From an uncultured Devosia sp. (GTDB lineage Bacteria; Pseudomonadota; Alphaproteobacteria; Rhizobiales; Devosiaceae), in NCBI GenBank assembly GCA_946480655.1, contig CAMLKN010000098.1, forward strand, positions 1 through 8,124: a stretch of DNA of 8,124 bases. Direction: 5' to 3'. A program made the translations under genes and the position numbers. Position 1 is the first letter of the stretch. Each line of letters starts with the position of its first letter. Positions 1 to 6,565 of the stretch are shown piece by piece. The notes beneath the pieces were generated by a model that saw nothing but the letters and a program-made list of their open reading frames with translations, searched no databases and was not told where the DNA came from.

Positions 1-2822
1 AGCCGGTCCTCGCCGATCCGGCTCGCGCCAAGGCGCGGCTGCGCGCGCTGGTCGGTGCCACTGGCAGCGCCAGCGACATTGCCGCAGCCATCGTCAATGA
101 GACCGCTCTGACAGCTCCTGTCTGGCGCGAAGTCGTCGAGAGCTTCGATGCGGACCCGAGCAAGACCAAAGGCGCGCGCTTCATCGATCTTGTCGCTCGT
201 CTTGATCCGGACCGGATCAGTGCCGAACAATTGTGCGGCCTCTTTGTCACCGAGGACAAGGAGAGGAACAAGCAGCCCAGGGCCAACCTGCTCAATGCCG
301 ATCAGCGCAAGCAGAAGCCGCTTCTGCAACCCTTGCTCGAAGCAGAGCGGGAACGTGTCTTCGGGCTCGAGGCGCAACTGACCGGCGCACTACTGGTGGA
401 GCGCAGCGAGGCCGTGCTCGACGTCGTATCGGCCATCGTCGCCCGCTACGAGGCGGAAAAGCGCCGCCATGGGTTGCTCGATTTCGACGATCTGGTGGAG
501 AAGCTGGGGGATCTGTTCGACAATCGCGCGCTCGGGCCCTGGGTGCAGTACAAGCTCGATGCCGGCATCGACCATATCCTGGTCGACGAGAGCCAGGACA
601 CCAACGAGCAGCAATGGCGGGTCGTCACTGCGCTGGAGCGGGAATTCTTTACTGGCGACGGGGCCGTCACGCGGCCGCGCTCGATCTTTGCGGTGGGCGA
701 CCAGAAGCAGTCGATCTATTCCTTCCAGGGCGCGCAGCCGGCCCTGTTCGGCCTGACGGGCAGGGACGTGGCCCGGCGGGCCGGCGCAGCCGGCAAGCCG
801 TTCGAAAAGGTGGCGCTCCACACCAGTTTCCGGACGCTCAAGGGCATTCTCGACGCGGTAGATCTGGTCTGCGACCGGGCCGATATCCAGAAGGCGCTGC
901 TGGCCGAGGACAAGGTCATCCACGAACCGGCACGTCTGCATGACGGCGGCACCGTGACGTTGTGGCCGCCCGTGCAGGACGAAAAGACCGAGCGCGACGG
1001 CAGTGGGTGGCCAACCCGCCCGGTGGAGGCCGAGCAGAGCGCCAATCGACGAACTGCGCTGCGCATTGCCCGCGAGATTCGCAATTGGGTCGAGCAGGGG
1101 CGCCTGCTGGGTCAGCGGAACCGGCCGGTCGGTGCTGACGATGTCCTGATTCTGGTGCAGAAGCGCGGCGCGCTGTTCCAGGAAATCATCCGGGCCCTGC
1201 GCAGCGAGAGCCTGCCGACACCCGGCGCCGACCGGCTGGCGGTGACCGGTCACCTCGCCGTGCTCGACCTTCTGGCCCTGATCGACGTGCTGCTCAATCC
1301 CGCGGACGACCTGCAACTGGCAGCGCTGCTGCGATCGCCCCTCTTCGATGTCGGCGAGGACGATCTCTTTGCCATCGCGCAGCCCCGGGAAGAGCGGCAG
1401 ACGCTGTGGTCGGCCCTTTATGCCTGCGACCGGCCAGCGGCACGGGCGGCGGCGGAACGCCTCGGCCAATGGCGCGCCGCGCTGGACATGGAGCGGCCGT
1501 TCGAATTTCTGGCCGGCGTGCTCTATGCCCAGGGAGGGCTGAAGCGCTTCCATGCCAGGCTCGGTCCGGAAGTGGATGACGTGCTCTCCGAACTGCTGGA
1601 GCTGGCGCTCAACCACGAGCAGGGCGAGCAACCCTCGCTGCAGGGTTTTGCCGCCGAGATGCGCCGGCGGGCCGTGACCATCAAGCGCGAACTGGCCGAA
1701 AGCGGCGGCGGCGTGCGGGTGATGACCGTGCACGGCGCCAAGGGGCTGGAGGCCCCGATCGTCATCCTGGCCGATGCCACGGGCAAGCCGAGCGGACGGC
1801 AGACCGGCAAGCCGGTCTATGTGCTGGACAAGGCACCGGGGCCGCTGCTCATCCATGCCGCATCCAGGGGCCAGCACGTCCCCGCCACGGCGGAGTTGCG
1901 CGAGCGGATCGACGGAGGCCTGGCAGAGGAATACTGGCGGCGCCTCTATGTGGCCATGACAAGGGCGGAGGACGAGCTCTATGTGACGGGCCCGCTGGGC
2001 AGCGGCAATGCGCAAACCCTGCTGTCGGGCACATGGTATGAGGCCATAGAAATGGGGCTCGGTGCAGCAGCCCAGCCTGTGACCGACCCGGATGGCACGG
2101 AACTGGCGCGGGTCTATCCAGCGCCGATGCCGGTCGAATTCAGGCCGCTCGGTGCCCCTCAAGCCACGCTCCATGAGGGGCTTTCACCCCGACCCGTGGC
2201 GGCACCTCATCGCATGGATGTGGTCCGCCCCTCCTATGCCGGAATCGTGGCGGCACCGGCTGTGGTTCTCGAAACCAGCGCCGAGGCCCTGCGCGATGCC
2301 GAGGCGGCCCGGCGCGAGGGTCTTGCCATTCATGCGCTGCTGCAGCACCTCGTGCGGGTCGATCGGGACGCTTGGGCGCAGGTGGCGCCGCGGGCGCTCG
2401 AGGCTCTGTTGCCCGGGGCGGACCTCGACCACGAACGGATTGCCAGCAAGGCCATCGCCATTCTTTCCCGGCCCGAGCTGGCCGCCCTCTTCGGACCCGG
2501 CAGCCGAGCCGAGGTGCCGTTCCGCGTCGCCGCAAAACAGCGGGGGAAAGCCATATGGTTGAGCGGGCGGATGGACAGGGTGGTGGTTGACGACTCGGGC
2601 GTGCTGGTGGTGGACTACAAATCCGACGCGGCGGTGCCTGAGGAGGCGGCCAATGTGCCGGGGAACTATCTCACCCAGCTAGGATTGTATGCGTTGGTTG
2701 CAGGTCAGCTTTTCCCGGGACAGACCGTGCGTGCCGCGATCCTGTGGACAGAATTGGAATCGTTGATGAATTTGCCGGATGGGCTGCTGGAGGCCGCCCG
2801 CTCGGACTTCACCCTGCGGTGA
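1..2822 (+). CDS. addA: Double-strand break repair helicase-nuclease AddA, 5'-truncated by window edge
   Basis: AddA is the helicase-nuclease subunit of AddAB, which processes double-strand DNA ends for RecA-dependent recombination. The frame is open from base 3 to the TGA at 2820-2822, giving 939 residues. Alphaproteobacterial AddA is usually about 1150-1180 residues, so some 200 N-terminal residues, including the Walker A motif, lie outside. Visible UvrD-type landmarks are LLDFDDL (about 471-491), Walker B/motif II DESQDT (585-602), motif III VGDQKQSIYSFQGAQ (about 693-737), motif V HGAKGLE (1731-1751) and motif VI LYVAMTRAEDEL (1944-1979). The C-terminal PD-(D/E)XK nuclease has an upstream His (AIHALLQHL, near 2330), catalytic Asp in GRMDR (2574-2576) and DYK (2613-2621), so both activities look intact. 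TTG at 231 is internal and not the start, because the frame continues upstream with AddA-like sequence. addB is expected just upstream. A 169-bp gap separates it from trxA. Confidence 0.95.
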   Translation, partial: PVLADPARAKARLRALVGATGSASDIAAAIVNETALTAPVWREVVESFDADPSKTKGARFIDLVARLDPDRISAEQLCGLFVTEDKERNKQPRANLLNADQRKQKPLLQPLLEAERERVFGLEAQLTGALLVERSEAVLDVVSAIVARYEAEKRRHGLLDFDDLVEKLGDLFDNRALGPWVQYKLDAGIDHILVDESQDTNEQQWRVVTALEREFFTGDGAVTRPRSIFAVGDQKQSIYSFQGAQPALFGLTGRDVARRAGAAGKPFEKVALHTSFRTLKGILDAVDLVCDRADIQKALLAEDKVIHEPARLHDGGTVTLWPPVQDEKTERDGSGWPTRPVEAEQSANRRTALRIAREIRNWVEQGRLLGQRNRPVGADDVLILVQKRGALFQEIIRALRSESLPTPGADRLAVTGHLAVLDLLALIDVLLNPADDLQLAALLRSPLFDVGEDDLFAIAQPREERQTLWSALYACDRPAARAAAERLGQWRAALDMERPFEFLAGVLYAQGGLKRFHARLGPEVDDVLSELLELALNHEQGEQPSLQGFAAEMRRRAVTIKRELAESGGGVRVMTVHGAKGLEAPIVILADATGKPSGRQTGKPVYVLDKAPGPLLIHAASRGQHVPATAELRERIDGGLAEEYWRRLYVAMTRAEDELYVTGPLGSGNAQTLLSGTWYEAIEMGLGAAAQPVTDPDGTELARVYPAPMPVEFRPLGAPQATLHEGLSPRPVAAPHRMDVVRPSYAGIVAAPAVVLETSAEALRDAEAARREGLAIHALLQHLVRVDRDAWAQVAPRALEALLPGADLDHERIASKAIAILSRPELAALFGPGSRAEVPFRVAAKQRGKAIWLSGRMDRVVVDDSGVLVVDYKSDAAVPEEAANVPGNYLTQLGLYALVAGQLFPGQTVRAAILWTELESLMNLPDGLLEAARSDFTLR

Positions 2823-2828
2823 TCACCC

Positions 2829-2866
2829 TTGCTCAGAGGCTGGACTCTTACCAGCTTTGGGAGCAA
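2829..2866 (+). other. Imperfect hairpin between addA and trxA
   Basis: TTGCTC (2829-2834) pairs with GAGCAA (2861-2866). Inside it AGGCTGG (2837-2843) pairs with CCAGCTT (2851-2857) with one G-U pair, around the loop ACTCTTA. The two stems are separated by a 2x3 internal loop. It begins seven bases after the addA stop. No run of T follows, so it is not a standard intrinsic terminator. It could protect the addA mRNA 3' end, attenuate read-through into trxA, or be chance. The remainder of the spacer (2867-2991) contains no convincing promoter or second gene. Confidence 0.35.
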
Positions 2867-2991
2867 AGAGACCGCCGCTTCCGGGCCGGGGCAAGCCCGC
2901 ACCGGTTCGGATATCTGAATAATCCGTCGCGCCAGGTGCATGAGGCCAGGGGTCTCACACGGGGGCGCAACAGACAAAAGGCATGAAAACC

Positions 2992-3315
2992 ATGACCAAA
3001 GCCGTTTCCGAAGCCACGTTTGGCCAGGAAGTCCTGAGCTCCAACGAACCCGTCCTGGTGGATTTCTGGGCCGAATGGTGCGGCCCGTGCCGGGCGATCG
3101 CCCCCGTGCTGGACGAATTGTCCAGCGAGCTCGAGGGCAAGGTGAAGATCGTCAAGCTCAATGTCGACGAGAATCCCGGCATTGCCGCCCAGTATGGCGT
3201 GCGCTCGATCCCCACGATGATCCTGTTCAAGGGTGGCGAAGCGGCCGACATGAAGATTGGCGCCGGCACCCCCAAGGCGGGTCTCACCAAGTGGCTCGAA
3301 GGCCACGCCGCCTGA
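2992..3315 (+). CDS. trxA: Thioredoxin 1 (classical CGPC active site)
   Basis: Cytoplasmic dithiol-disulfide oxidoreductase, reduced by thioredoxin reductase, donating electrons to ribonucleotide reductase, peroxiredoxins and similar partners. The 107-residue single-domain product matches the usual family length. Visible features are the buried Asp24 and the FWAEWCGPC signature with redox Cys30 and Cys33 (codons 3079-3090), Lys55 that pairs with the buried Asp in this family, cis-Pro74 (RSIPT) and the GAG turn at 90-92. There is no signal peptide. An in-frame ATG at 2983 would add three residues, but the AAAAGG at 2976-2981 would then lie only one base away. With ATG 2992 the gap is ten bases, and the N-terminus then aligns residue-for-residue with the next gene, so 2992 is preferred. 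addA followed by trxA is a common alphaproteobacterial order. A strong terminator lies 27 bases downstream. Confidence 0.95.
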   Translation: MTKAVSEATFGQEVLSSNEPVLVDFWAEWCGPCRAIAPVLDELSSELEGKVKIVKLNVDENPGIAAQYGVRSIPTMILFKGGEAADMKIGAGTPKAGLTKWLEGHAA

Positions 3316-3342
3316 GCGCCAAGCCTCACAACAGGTTTGAAG

Positions 3343-3377
3343 ACACCGCTGGAGCGATCCGGCGGTGTTTTTGTTTT
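3343..3377 (+). terminator. Intrinsic terminator after trxA
   Basis: ACACCGCTGG (3343-3352) pairs over ten positions with CCGGCGGTGT (3359-3368), with one T-G wobble and the six-base loop AGCGAT. TTTTGTTTT follows at 3369-3377. It lies 27 bases after the first thioredoxin stop and before the second thioredoxin gene. It should therefore end the trxA transcript and uncouple the two paralogues. Confidence 0.9.
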
Positions 3378-3480
3378 GGGGCGTCGGCGCAGCAAAGCGA
3401 ACTTCCCTGCTGTCCTCGTGGGCAAATCCATCCCTTCCGCCGCCCGGCGACTCGGGCTAACTTCATCGCCAGATGCCGAT

Positions 3481-3485
3481 GGAGG
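3481..3485 (+). promoter_or_regulatory. Shine-Dalgarno site of the second thioredoxin
   Basis: GGAGG at 3481-3485 lies five bases before ATG 3491. It fixes the start there rather than at the in-frame ATG at 3473, which would place the site inside the coding region. The match is stronger than that of the first thioredoxin. Confidence 0.85.
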
Positions 3486-3490
3486 ATCAC

Positions 3491-3814
3491 ATGGCGCTCA
3501 ACGTGACGGACGCGAACTTTGCCCAGGAAGTCCTGGGATCGGACCGGCCGGTGCTGGTGGACTTCTGGGCCGAGTGGTGCCCGCCCTGCAAGGCGATGGA
3601 GCCCACCATTGAGGCCCTGTCCGAGGAACTCGCGGCCAGCGTCAAGATCGTCAAGCTCGACGTGGACAGCAATCCCGGCATTACCGTGCAATACAATGTG
3701 CGCGCCATGCCCACCCTGATCATCTTCAAGAATGGACAGCCGGTGGACCTCAAGGTCGGCGCCGGGCAGAGCCGCGTGCAGCTGATCAAGTGGCTGGAAC
3801 AGCACGCGGCCTGA
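3491..3814 (+). CDS. Thioredoxin 2, paralogue with CPPC active site
   Basis: Thioredoxin-fold protein of 107 residues, the same length as the preceding gene product. Counting by eye, 63 of 107 residues (about 59%) are identical with no gaps, which points to tandem duplication or a closely related paralogue. The fold markers are kept: buried Asp24, FWAEWC, Cys30 and Cys33, Lys55, cis-Pro74 (RAMPT) and the GAG turn at 90-92. The main change is Gly31 to Pro, giving Cys-Pro-Pro-Cys (codons 3578-3589). The residue between the cysteines is known to tune redox potential and partner choice in this family, so a different role from thioredoxin 1 is plausible but inferred. There is no signal peptide, so it is cytoplasmic. 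It lies beyond a terminator, with about 100 bases that must hold its own promoter, though no clear -35/-10 pair is visible. Its 3' end overlaps the convergent hydrolase gene by 29 bp. Confidence 0.93.
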   Translation: MALNVTDANFAQEVLGSDRPVLVDFWAEWCPPCKAMEPTIEALSEELAASVKIVKLDVDSNPGITVQYNVRAMPTLIIFKNGQPVDLKVGAGQSRVQLIKWLEQHAA

Positions 3815-4610
3815 TCTGCCGCCCCAGAAACTCGACGATGACCGGCGCCATGACCGCGGGGTCATACCCGTGAGCCTGGCCGGGCAGGGTGCGCCGTTGC
3901 GCGCCCGGCAGGCCGCTGGCCACCCACTCGGCCCCGGCTTTCATGAAGGGAAAGCTCTGGTCACCATCCAGCACCAACGTGGGCGCCGTAATCCGGGACC
4001 AGCGCTCCGGAGGACTGTTGCCCTGCCGCGCCTCGGCCAGGATGCGATAGTCGTATTCGAGAGTGAGACCCACGGAGGCATAGGCCGGCCAGGCGGGCGA
4101 CTGCTCGAACCCGGCAAGATCCTCGGGTGACATGAAGGCTCCCATGAAAGCGGACATCATTTGCGCGGCCTTGCCCTGCCGGGCGAGTTCGGCCATGTCC
4201 GCGTGGTCGTCCTGATAGTCGGCGGCGCTTCGGGCAGGGTCAATCGGCGGCTCGTAGAGCACAAGACCGGTGACCAGCGCGCCGAGGGAGGCCGCCGCCT
4301 CGACCGCCAGCACTGCTCCGGACGACATGCCGAACAAGTCTGCCCGGCCCCCATGGGCCTCGATGAGTGCGGCAATATCGTCCACCTCGCGCTGCACGGC
4401 ATAGGGCGCGGTGTCGGTCGAATCGCCGCGCCCGCGCCGGTCGTGGATGAGGACGGTGAAGTGCGGCGACAGCAGGCGGGCCAGGGCGGGCGTGCCCTCC
4501 TGATCGACAGCACGATGCTGCGTTGCACCGGCGACGCAGATCAGCAGCGGTCCGCTGCCATGGAGATCGTACGCAATTTCAGTGCCGTCCTTCGAAATCA
4601 CCTTGTGCAT
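3786..4610 (-). CDS. Alpha/beta hydrolase, substrate unknown
   Basis: Soluble alpha/beta-hydrolase-fold enzyme of 274 residues, a usual single-domain length. Landmarks in order: the short N-terminal strands (DGTEIAYDLHGSGPLLICVAG); DRRGRGDS (57-64), typical of esterase, lactonase and peroxidase-like members; nucleophile elbow GMSSG (94-98) with Ser96; the acid region LVLDGDQ (212-218) with Asp215 or Asp217; and catalytic His247 in GQAHGYD. The cap segment (about 120-205) is helical. The triad looks complete. Sequence alone does not give the substrate; an ester hydrolase or enol-lactonase-like activity is as far as I can go. The start is ATG 4608-4610, six bases after AAGGGAG. Longer in-frame starts up to 4721 lack such a site and add residues without family character. 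It is divergent from the GH3 gene and convergent with the second thioredoxin gene, overlapping it by 29 bp. Confidence 0.85.
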   Translation of the reverse strand: MHKVISKDGTEIAYDLHGSGPLLICVAGATQHRAVDQEGTPALARLLSPHFTVLIHDRRGRGDSTDTAPYAVQREVDDIAALIEAHGGRADLFGMSSGAVLAVEAAASLGALVTGLVLYEPPIDPARSAADYQDDHADMAELARQGKAAQMMSAFMGAFMSPEDLAGFEQSPAWPAYASVGLTLEYDYRILAEARQGNSPPERWSRITAPTLVLDGDQSFPFMKAGAEWVASGLPGAQRRTLPGQAHGYDPAVMAPVIVEFLGRQIRPRAVPAT

Positions 4611-4616
4611 GACTTG

Positions 4617-4623
4617 CTCCCTT
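4617..4623 (-). promoter_or_regulatory. Shine-Dalgarno site of the alpha/beta hydrolase
   Basis: On the minus strand AAGGGAG is followed by six bases and then ATG at 4610-4608. This decides the start against the upstream in-frame ATG codons at 4631 and 4721. Confidence 0.75.
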
Positions 4624-4650
4624 GTTGGCATTGCAGCGACGAGCAGCTGG

Positions 4651-4683
4651 GGCAGGTTTCGACACTGCCTTTGCGGACCTGCC
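4651..4683. promoter_or_regulatory. Inverted repeat in the divergent hydrolase/GH3 spacer
   Basis: GGCAGGT (4651-4657) and ACCTGCC (4677-4683) form a perfect 7-bp inverted repeat with a 19-base spacer, centred at 4667 in the only divergent promoter region of the window. The half-sites are about 26 bp apart centre to centre, between two and three helical turns. It could be an operator for a dimeric regulator. No regulator gene is visible nearby, so this is tentative. Confidence 0.3.
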
Positions 4684-4711
4684 TTGTTCCCGTCCCTTTG
4701 CTGCTGATAAG
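4684..4711 (+). promoter_or_regulatory. Candidate sigma-70-type promoter for the GH3 gene
   Basis: TTGTTC (4684-4689) and GATAAG (4706-4711), preceded by TG one base upstream, are spaced 16 bases apart and lie about 40 bases before the TTG start. The match to consensus is partial. It directly abuts the inverted repeat at 4651-4683, which would place a bound protein over the -35 box. Confidence 0.3.
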
Positions 4712-4739
4712 CATGGGCCACAATAACGATAACGAGACG

Positions 4740-4744
4740 AGGAG
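4740..4744 (+). promoter_or_regulatory. Shine-Dalgarno site fixing the TTG start of the GH3 gene
   Basis: AGGAG at 4740-4744 is followed by six bases and then TTG at 4751. The nearby ATG at 4713 is in another frame, so the TTG start is well supported. Confidence 0.75.
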
Positions 4745-4750
4745 CCCGCC

Positions 4751-6424
4751 TTGGCCGCCATCGATCTTTCCGCCGCCCCCTTCAATCTCGACGATGAGGC
4801 GGTGGCCTGGGTGCATGAAACGCGGGACAAGCTGTCGGCCCGCGACAAGCTGGCCCAGCTCTTCGTGCTGCTTTCGCGCGGACCGGCCGACGAAGCGCTC
4901 GAATCCATCCGCGCCTTCAAGCCGGGCGGCATCACCCGCATCTTCTCGCCCAACCTGGCGGACGAAATCGCGCTCATGCGCCAGATCGATACGGCTGGCC
5001 CTGTACCGATGACGGTGAGCGCCGACCTCGAAGGCAGCCGCATGAGCCTGCCGTTCGGCACTGAAGTGCCCAACCCGCTGGGCCTGGCCGCCGTGGACGA
5101 TGTGGAAGCCACCACTGCCATTTCGACCCTGATGGCCGAAGAAGCGCGCGCCGTGGGGCTCAACTGGAGCTTTACCCCGGTCATCGACATCAACAAGGCG
5201 TTCCAGAGCGCCATTGTCGGCACCCGCTCCTATGGCGATGACGTCGATCGCATCGAGCGGCATGCCCTGGCCCAGATCAAGGCCTTCCAGGCCAAGGGCG
5301 TCGCGGCAACCGTCAAGCACTGGCCCGGCGAAGGGTTTGACGACCGCGACCAGCACCTGGTCACCACGGTCAACCCGCTGAGCCTGAGCGACTGGGAAAA
5401 GACCTTCGGCCGGCTCTATCGCGCGGCGATCGAGGCGGGTGTGCTCAGCGTCATGTCGGCGCATATCGCCTTTCCAGCCTTCGTGCGCGAACTCGATCCC
5501 GATGCCGGGGCAGAAGCCTATCGCCCGGCGACGCAAAGCGCGGTGCTCAACCAGACGCTGCTGCGTGAAAAGCTGGGCTTCAATGGCCTCATCGTTTCGG
5601 ATGCCACGCCCATGGCCGGCTTTGGCGACTGGGGCCCGCGCTCGGAAACCGTGCCGCAATGCGTGATCGCCGGCTGCGACGTGATCCTCTTCTCGGACGA
5701 CCCGACGGCGGACCTGATGTATCTGGTCAAGGCCGTCGCCGACGGACGGCTGACGCAAGAGCGCGTCGACGAAGCGGTGACCCGCGTTCTCGCCCTCAAG
5801 GCCGCTCTCGGCCTCCACAGGGCCGACCGGCCCGAACCGGCGCTGACCACCGCCGAGGTCATCATGGCCCGGGCCGACAGCAAGTTGACTGCGTCCTCGG
5901 TGACGGCGCGCGTACCGACGCTGGTCAAGGACGTGGCCAACCTCCTGCCGCTATCGCCGACCCGGCACAAGCGCGTGCTCATCTTCTCGACCGGCGCCGT
6001 CCAGCCTTTCGCGCCGGTGCCATTGCCGCTGTCACTGCCGGACCTGTTGCGGCAGGAGGGCTTCGAGATCACCGAATACACGCCGGACATGCAGGTCAAT
6101 CCAAAGGACTATGACCTCGTGCTTTATCTGCTGGCCGAGGAGACCCTGCTCACCCGCCAGCGCATCTTCCTCAACTGGAAGGGCCTGACGGGCAGTGTCT
6201 TCGGCGCGATGAAGCGCTATTGGCACGAAGTGCCGACGCTCATGGTGTCGCTGGGCTTCCCCTACTACCTCCACGACGCGCCGCGCGTGCCGACCTATGT
6301 CAATGCCTATGGCAGTAACGAGGACATGCAGGCGGCCGTGCTCGAGTGCCTGATGGGCCGCAAGCCATTCGAGGGCAAGAGCCCGGTGGATGCGTTCTGC
6401 GGCAGCGAGCAGGGGAAGTATTGA
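4751..6424 (+). CDS. Glycoside hydrolase family 3 protein, beta-N-acetylhexosaminidase (NagZ)-like
   Basis: GH3 enzyme of 557 residues, probably hydrolysing a terminal beta-linked sugar. The N-terminal TIM barrel (about 30-360) shows the substrate Asp92 in SADLEGSR, KHWPGEG (189-195), the His-Asp pair expected in NagZ-type enzymes as D200-Q-H202, and the nucleophile Asp284 in LIVSDATPM. NagZ normally reads KHFPGHG followed by a DSH-like dyad, so this is a divergent relative. A C-terminal Rossmann-like region (about 415-545) makes it longer than the roughly 340-residue single-domain proteobacterial NagZ and nearer to two-domain GH3 enzymes. No signal peptide is visible, so it acts in the cytoplasm, compatible with cell-wall recycling or use of imported disaccharides. 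Its substrate is inferred, not shown. Translation starts at TTG, supported by AGGAG six bases upstream. It is divergent from the hydrolase and convergent with folC. Confidence 0.85.
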   Translation: MAAIDLSAAPFNLDDEAVAWVHETRDKLSARDKLAQLFVLLSRGPADEALESIRAFKPGGITRIFSPNLADEIALMRQIDTAGPVPMTVSADLEGSRMSLPFGTEVPNPLGLAAVDDVEATTAISTLMAEEARAVGLNWSFTPVIDINKAFQSAIVGTRSYGDDVDRIERHALAQIKAFQAKGVAATVKHWPGEGFDDRDQHLVTTVNPLSLSDWEKTFGRLYRAAIEAGVLSVMSAHIAFPAFVRELDPDAGAEAYRPATQSAVLNQTLLREKLGFNGLIVSDATPMAGFGDWGPRSETVPQCVIAGCDVILFSDDPTADLMYLVKAVADGRLTQERVDEAVTRVLALKAALGLHRADRPEPALTTAEVIMARADSKLTASSVTARVPTLVKDVANLLPLSPTRHKRVLIFSTGAVQPFAPVPLPLSLPDLLRQEGFEITEYTPDMQVNPKDYDLVLYLLAEETLLTRQRIFLNWKGLTGSVFGAMKRYWHEVPTLMVSLGFPYYLHDAPRVPTYVNAYGSNEDMQAAVLECLMGRKPFEGKSPVDAFCGSEQGKY

Positions 6425-6455
6425 GGGGGAGTACCAAAAACTCACATCAAGCACT

Positions 6456-6540
6456 GTGCCGCCCTCGGACTTGATCCGAGGGCCAATCACCACCTCGCGG
6501 TTGTAGAGAGTGGTCCTCGGGTCAAGCCCGAGGACGGCAC
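6456..6540. repeat. Twin-hairpin palindromic repeat (REP/BIME-like), element A
   Basis: An 85-bp inverted pair in the convergent GH3/folC spacer (6425-6565). Outer arms GTGCCG (6456-6461) and CGGCAC (6535-6540) are complementary. Each half carries a perfect hairpin: CCCTCGGA, loop CTTGA, TCCGAGGG (6462-6482); and GTCCTCGGG, loop TCAAG, CCCGAGGAC (6513-6535). Compared in the same orientation, the halves (6456-6487, and 6509-6540 reversed) match at 27 of 32 positions. Four of the five differences form two compensated stem pairs. The architecture resembles interspersed REP/BIME-type repeats. A role in termination or 3'-end protection for two convergent genes is possible, but no T-run adjoins either hairpin. 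Confidence 0.85.
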
Positions 6541-6565
6541 CGTGGAAGGGGTGCGCAGGGCGGAC

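Noticed and set aside
390..2174. Long minus-strand open frame opposite addA
   Set aside because: The plus strand carries the conserved helicase and nuclease motifs throughout. High GC content makes long antisense frames common, and its translation shows no recognisable domain.
2818..2827. Perfect palindrome GGTGATCACC over the addA stop codon
   Set aside because: Ten bases with no loop is too short to form a stable hairpin and could occur by chance. No known site is implied.
2886..2900. CGGG-GCAAG-CCCG in the addA-trxA spacer as a decayed copy of the repeat family
   Set aside because: It resembles the CGGG-TCAAG-CCCG core of element A, but only four stem pairs remain and the flanks do not match.
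4598..5818. 406-codon minus-strand open frame opposite the GH3 gene
   Set aside because: It overlaps the hydrolase start and the GH3 barrel with its catalytic motifs, and its protein is low-complexity and rich in Arg, Gly and His, typical of a GC-rich shadow.
6431..6482. Element A as an intrinsic terminator for folC on the minus strand
   Set aside because: The nearest minus-strand T-run (opposite AAAAA, 6436-6440) is over 20 bases past the hairpin, too far for a standard terminator.
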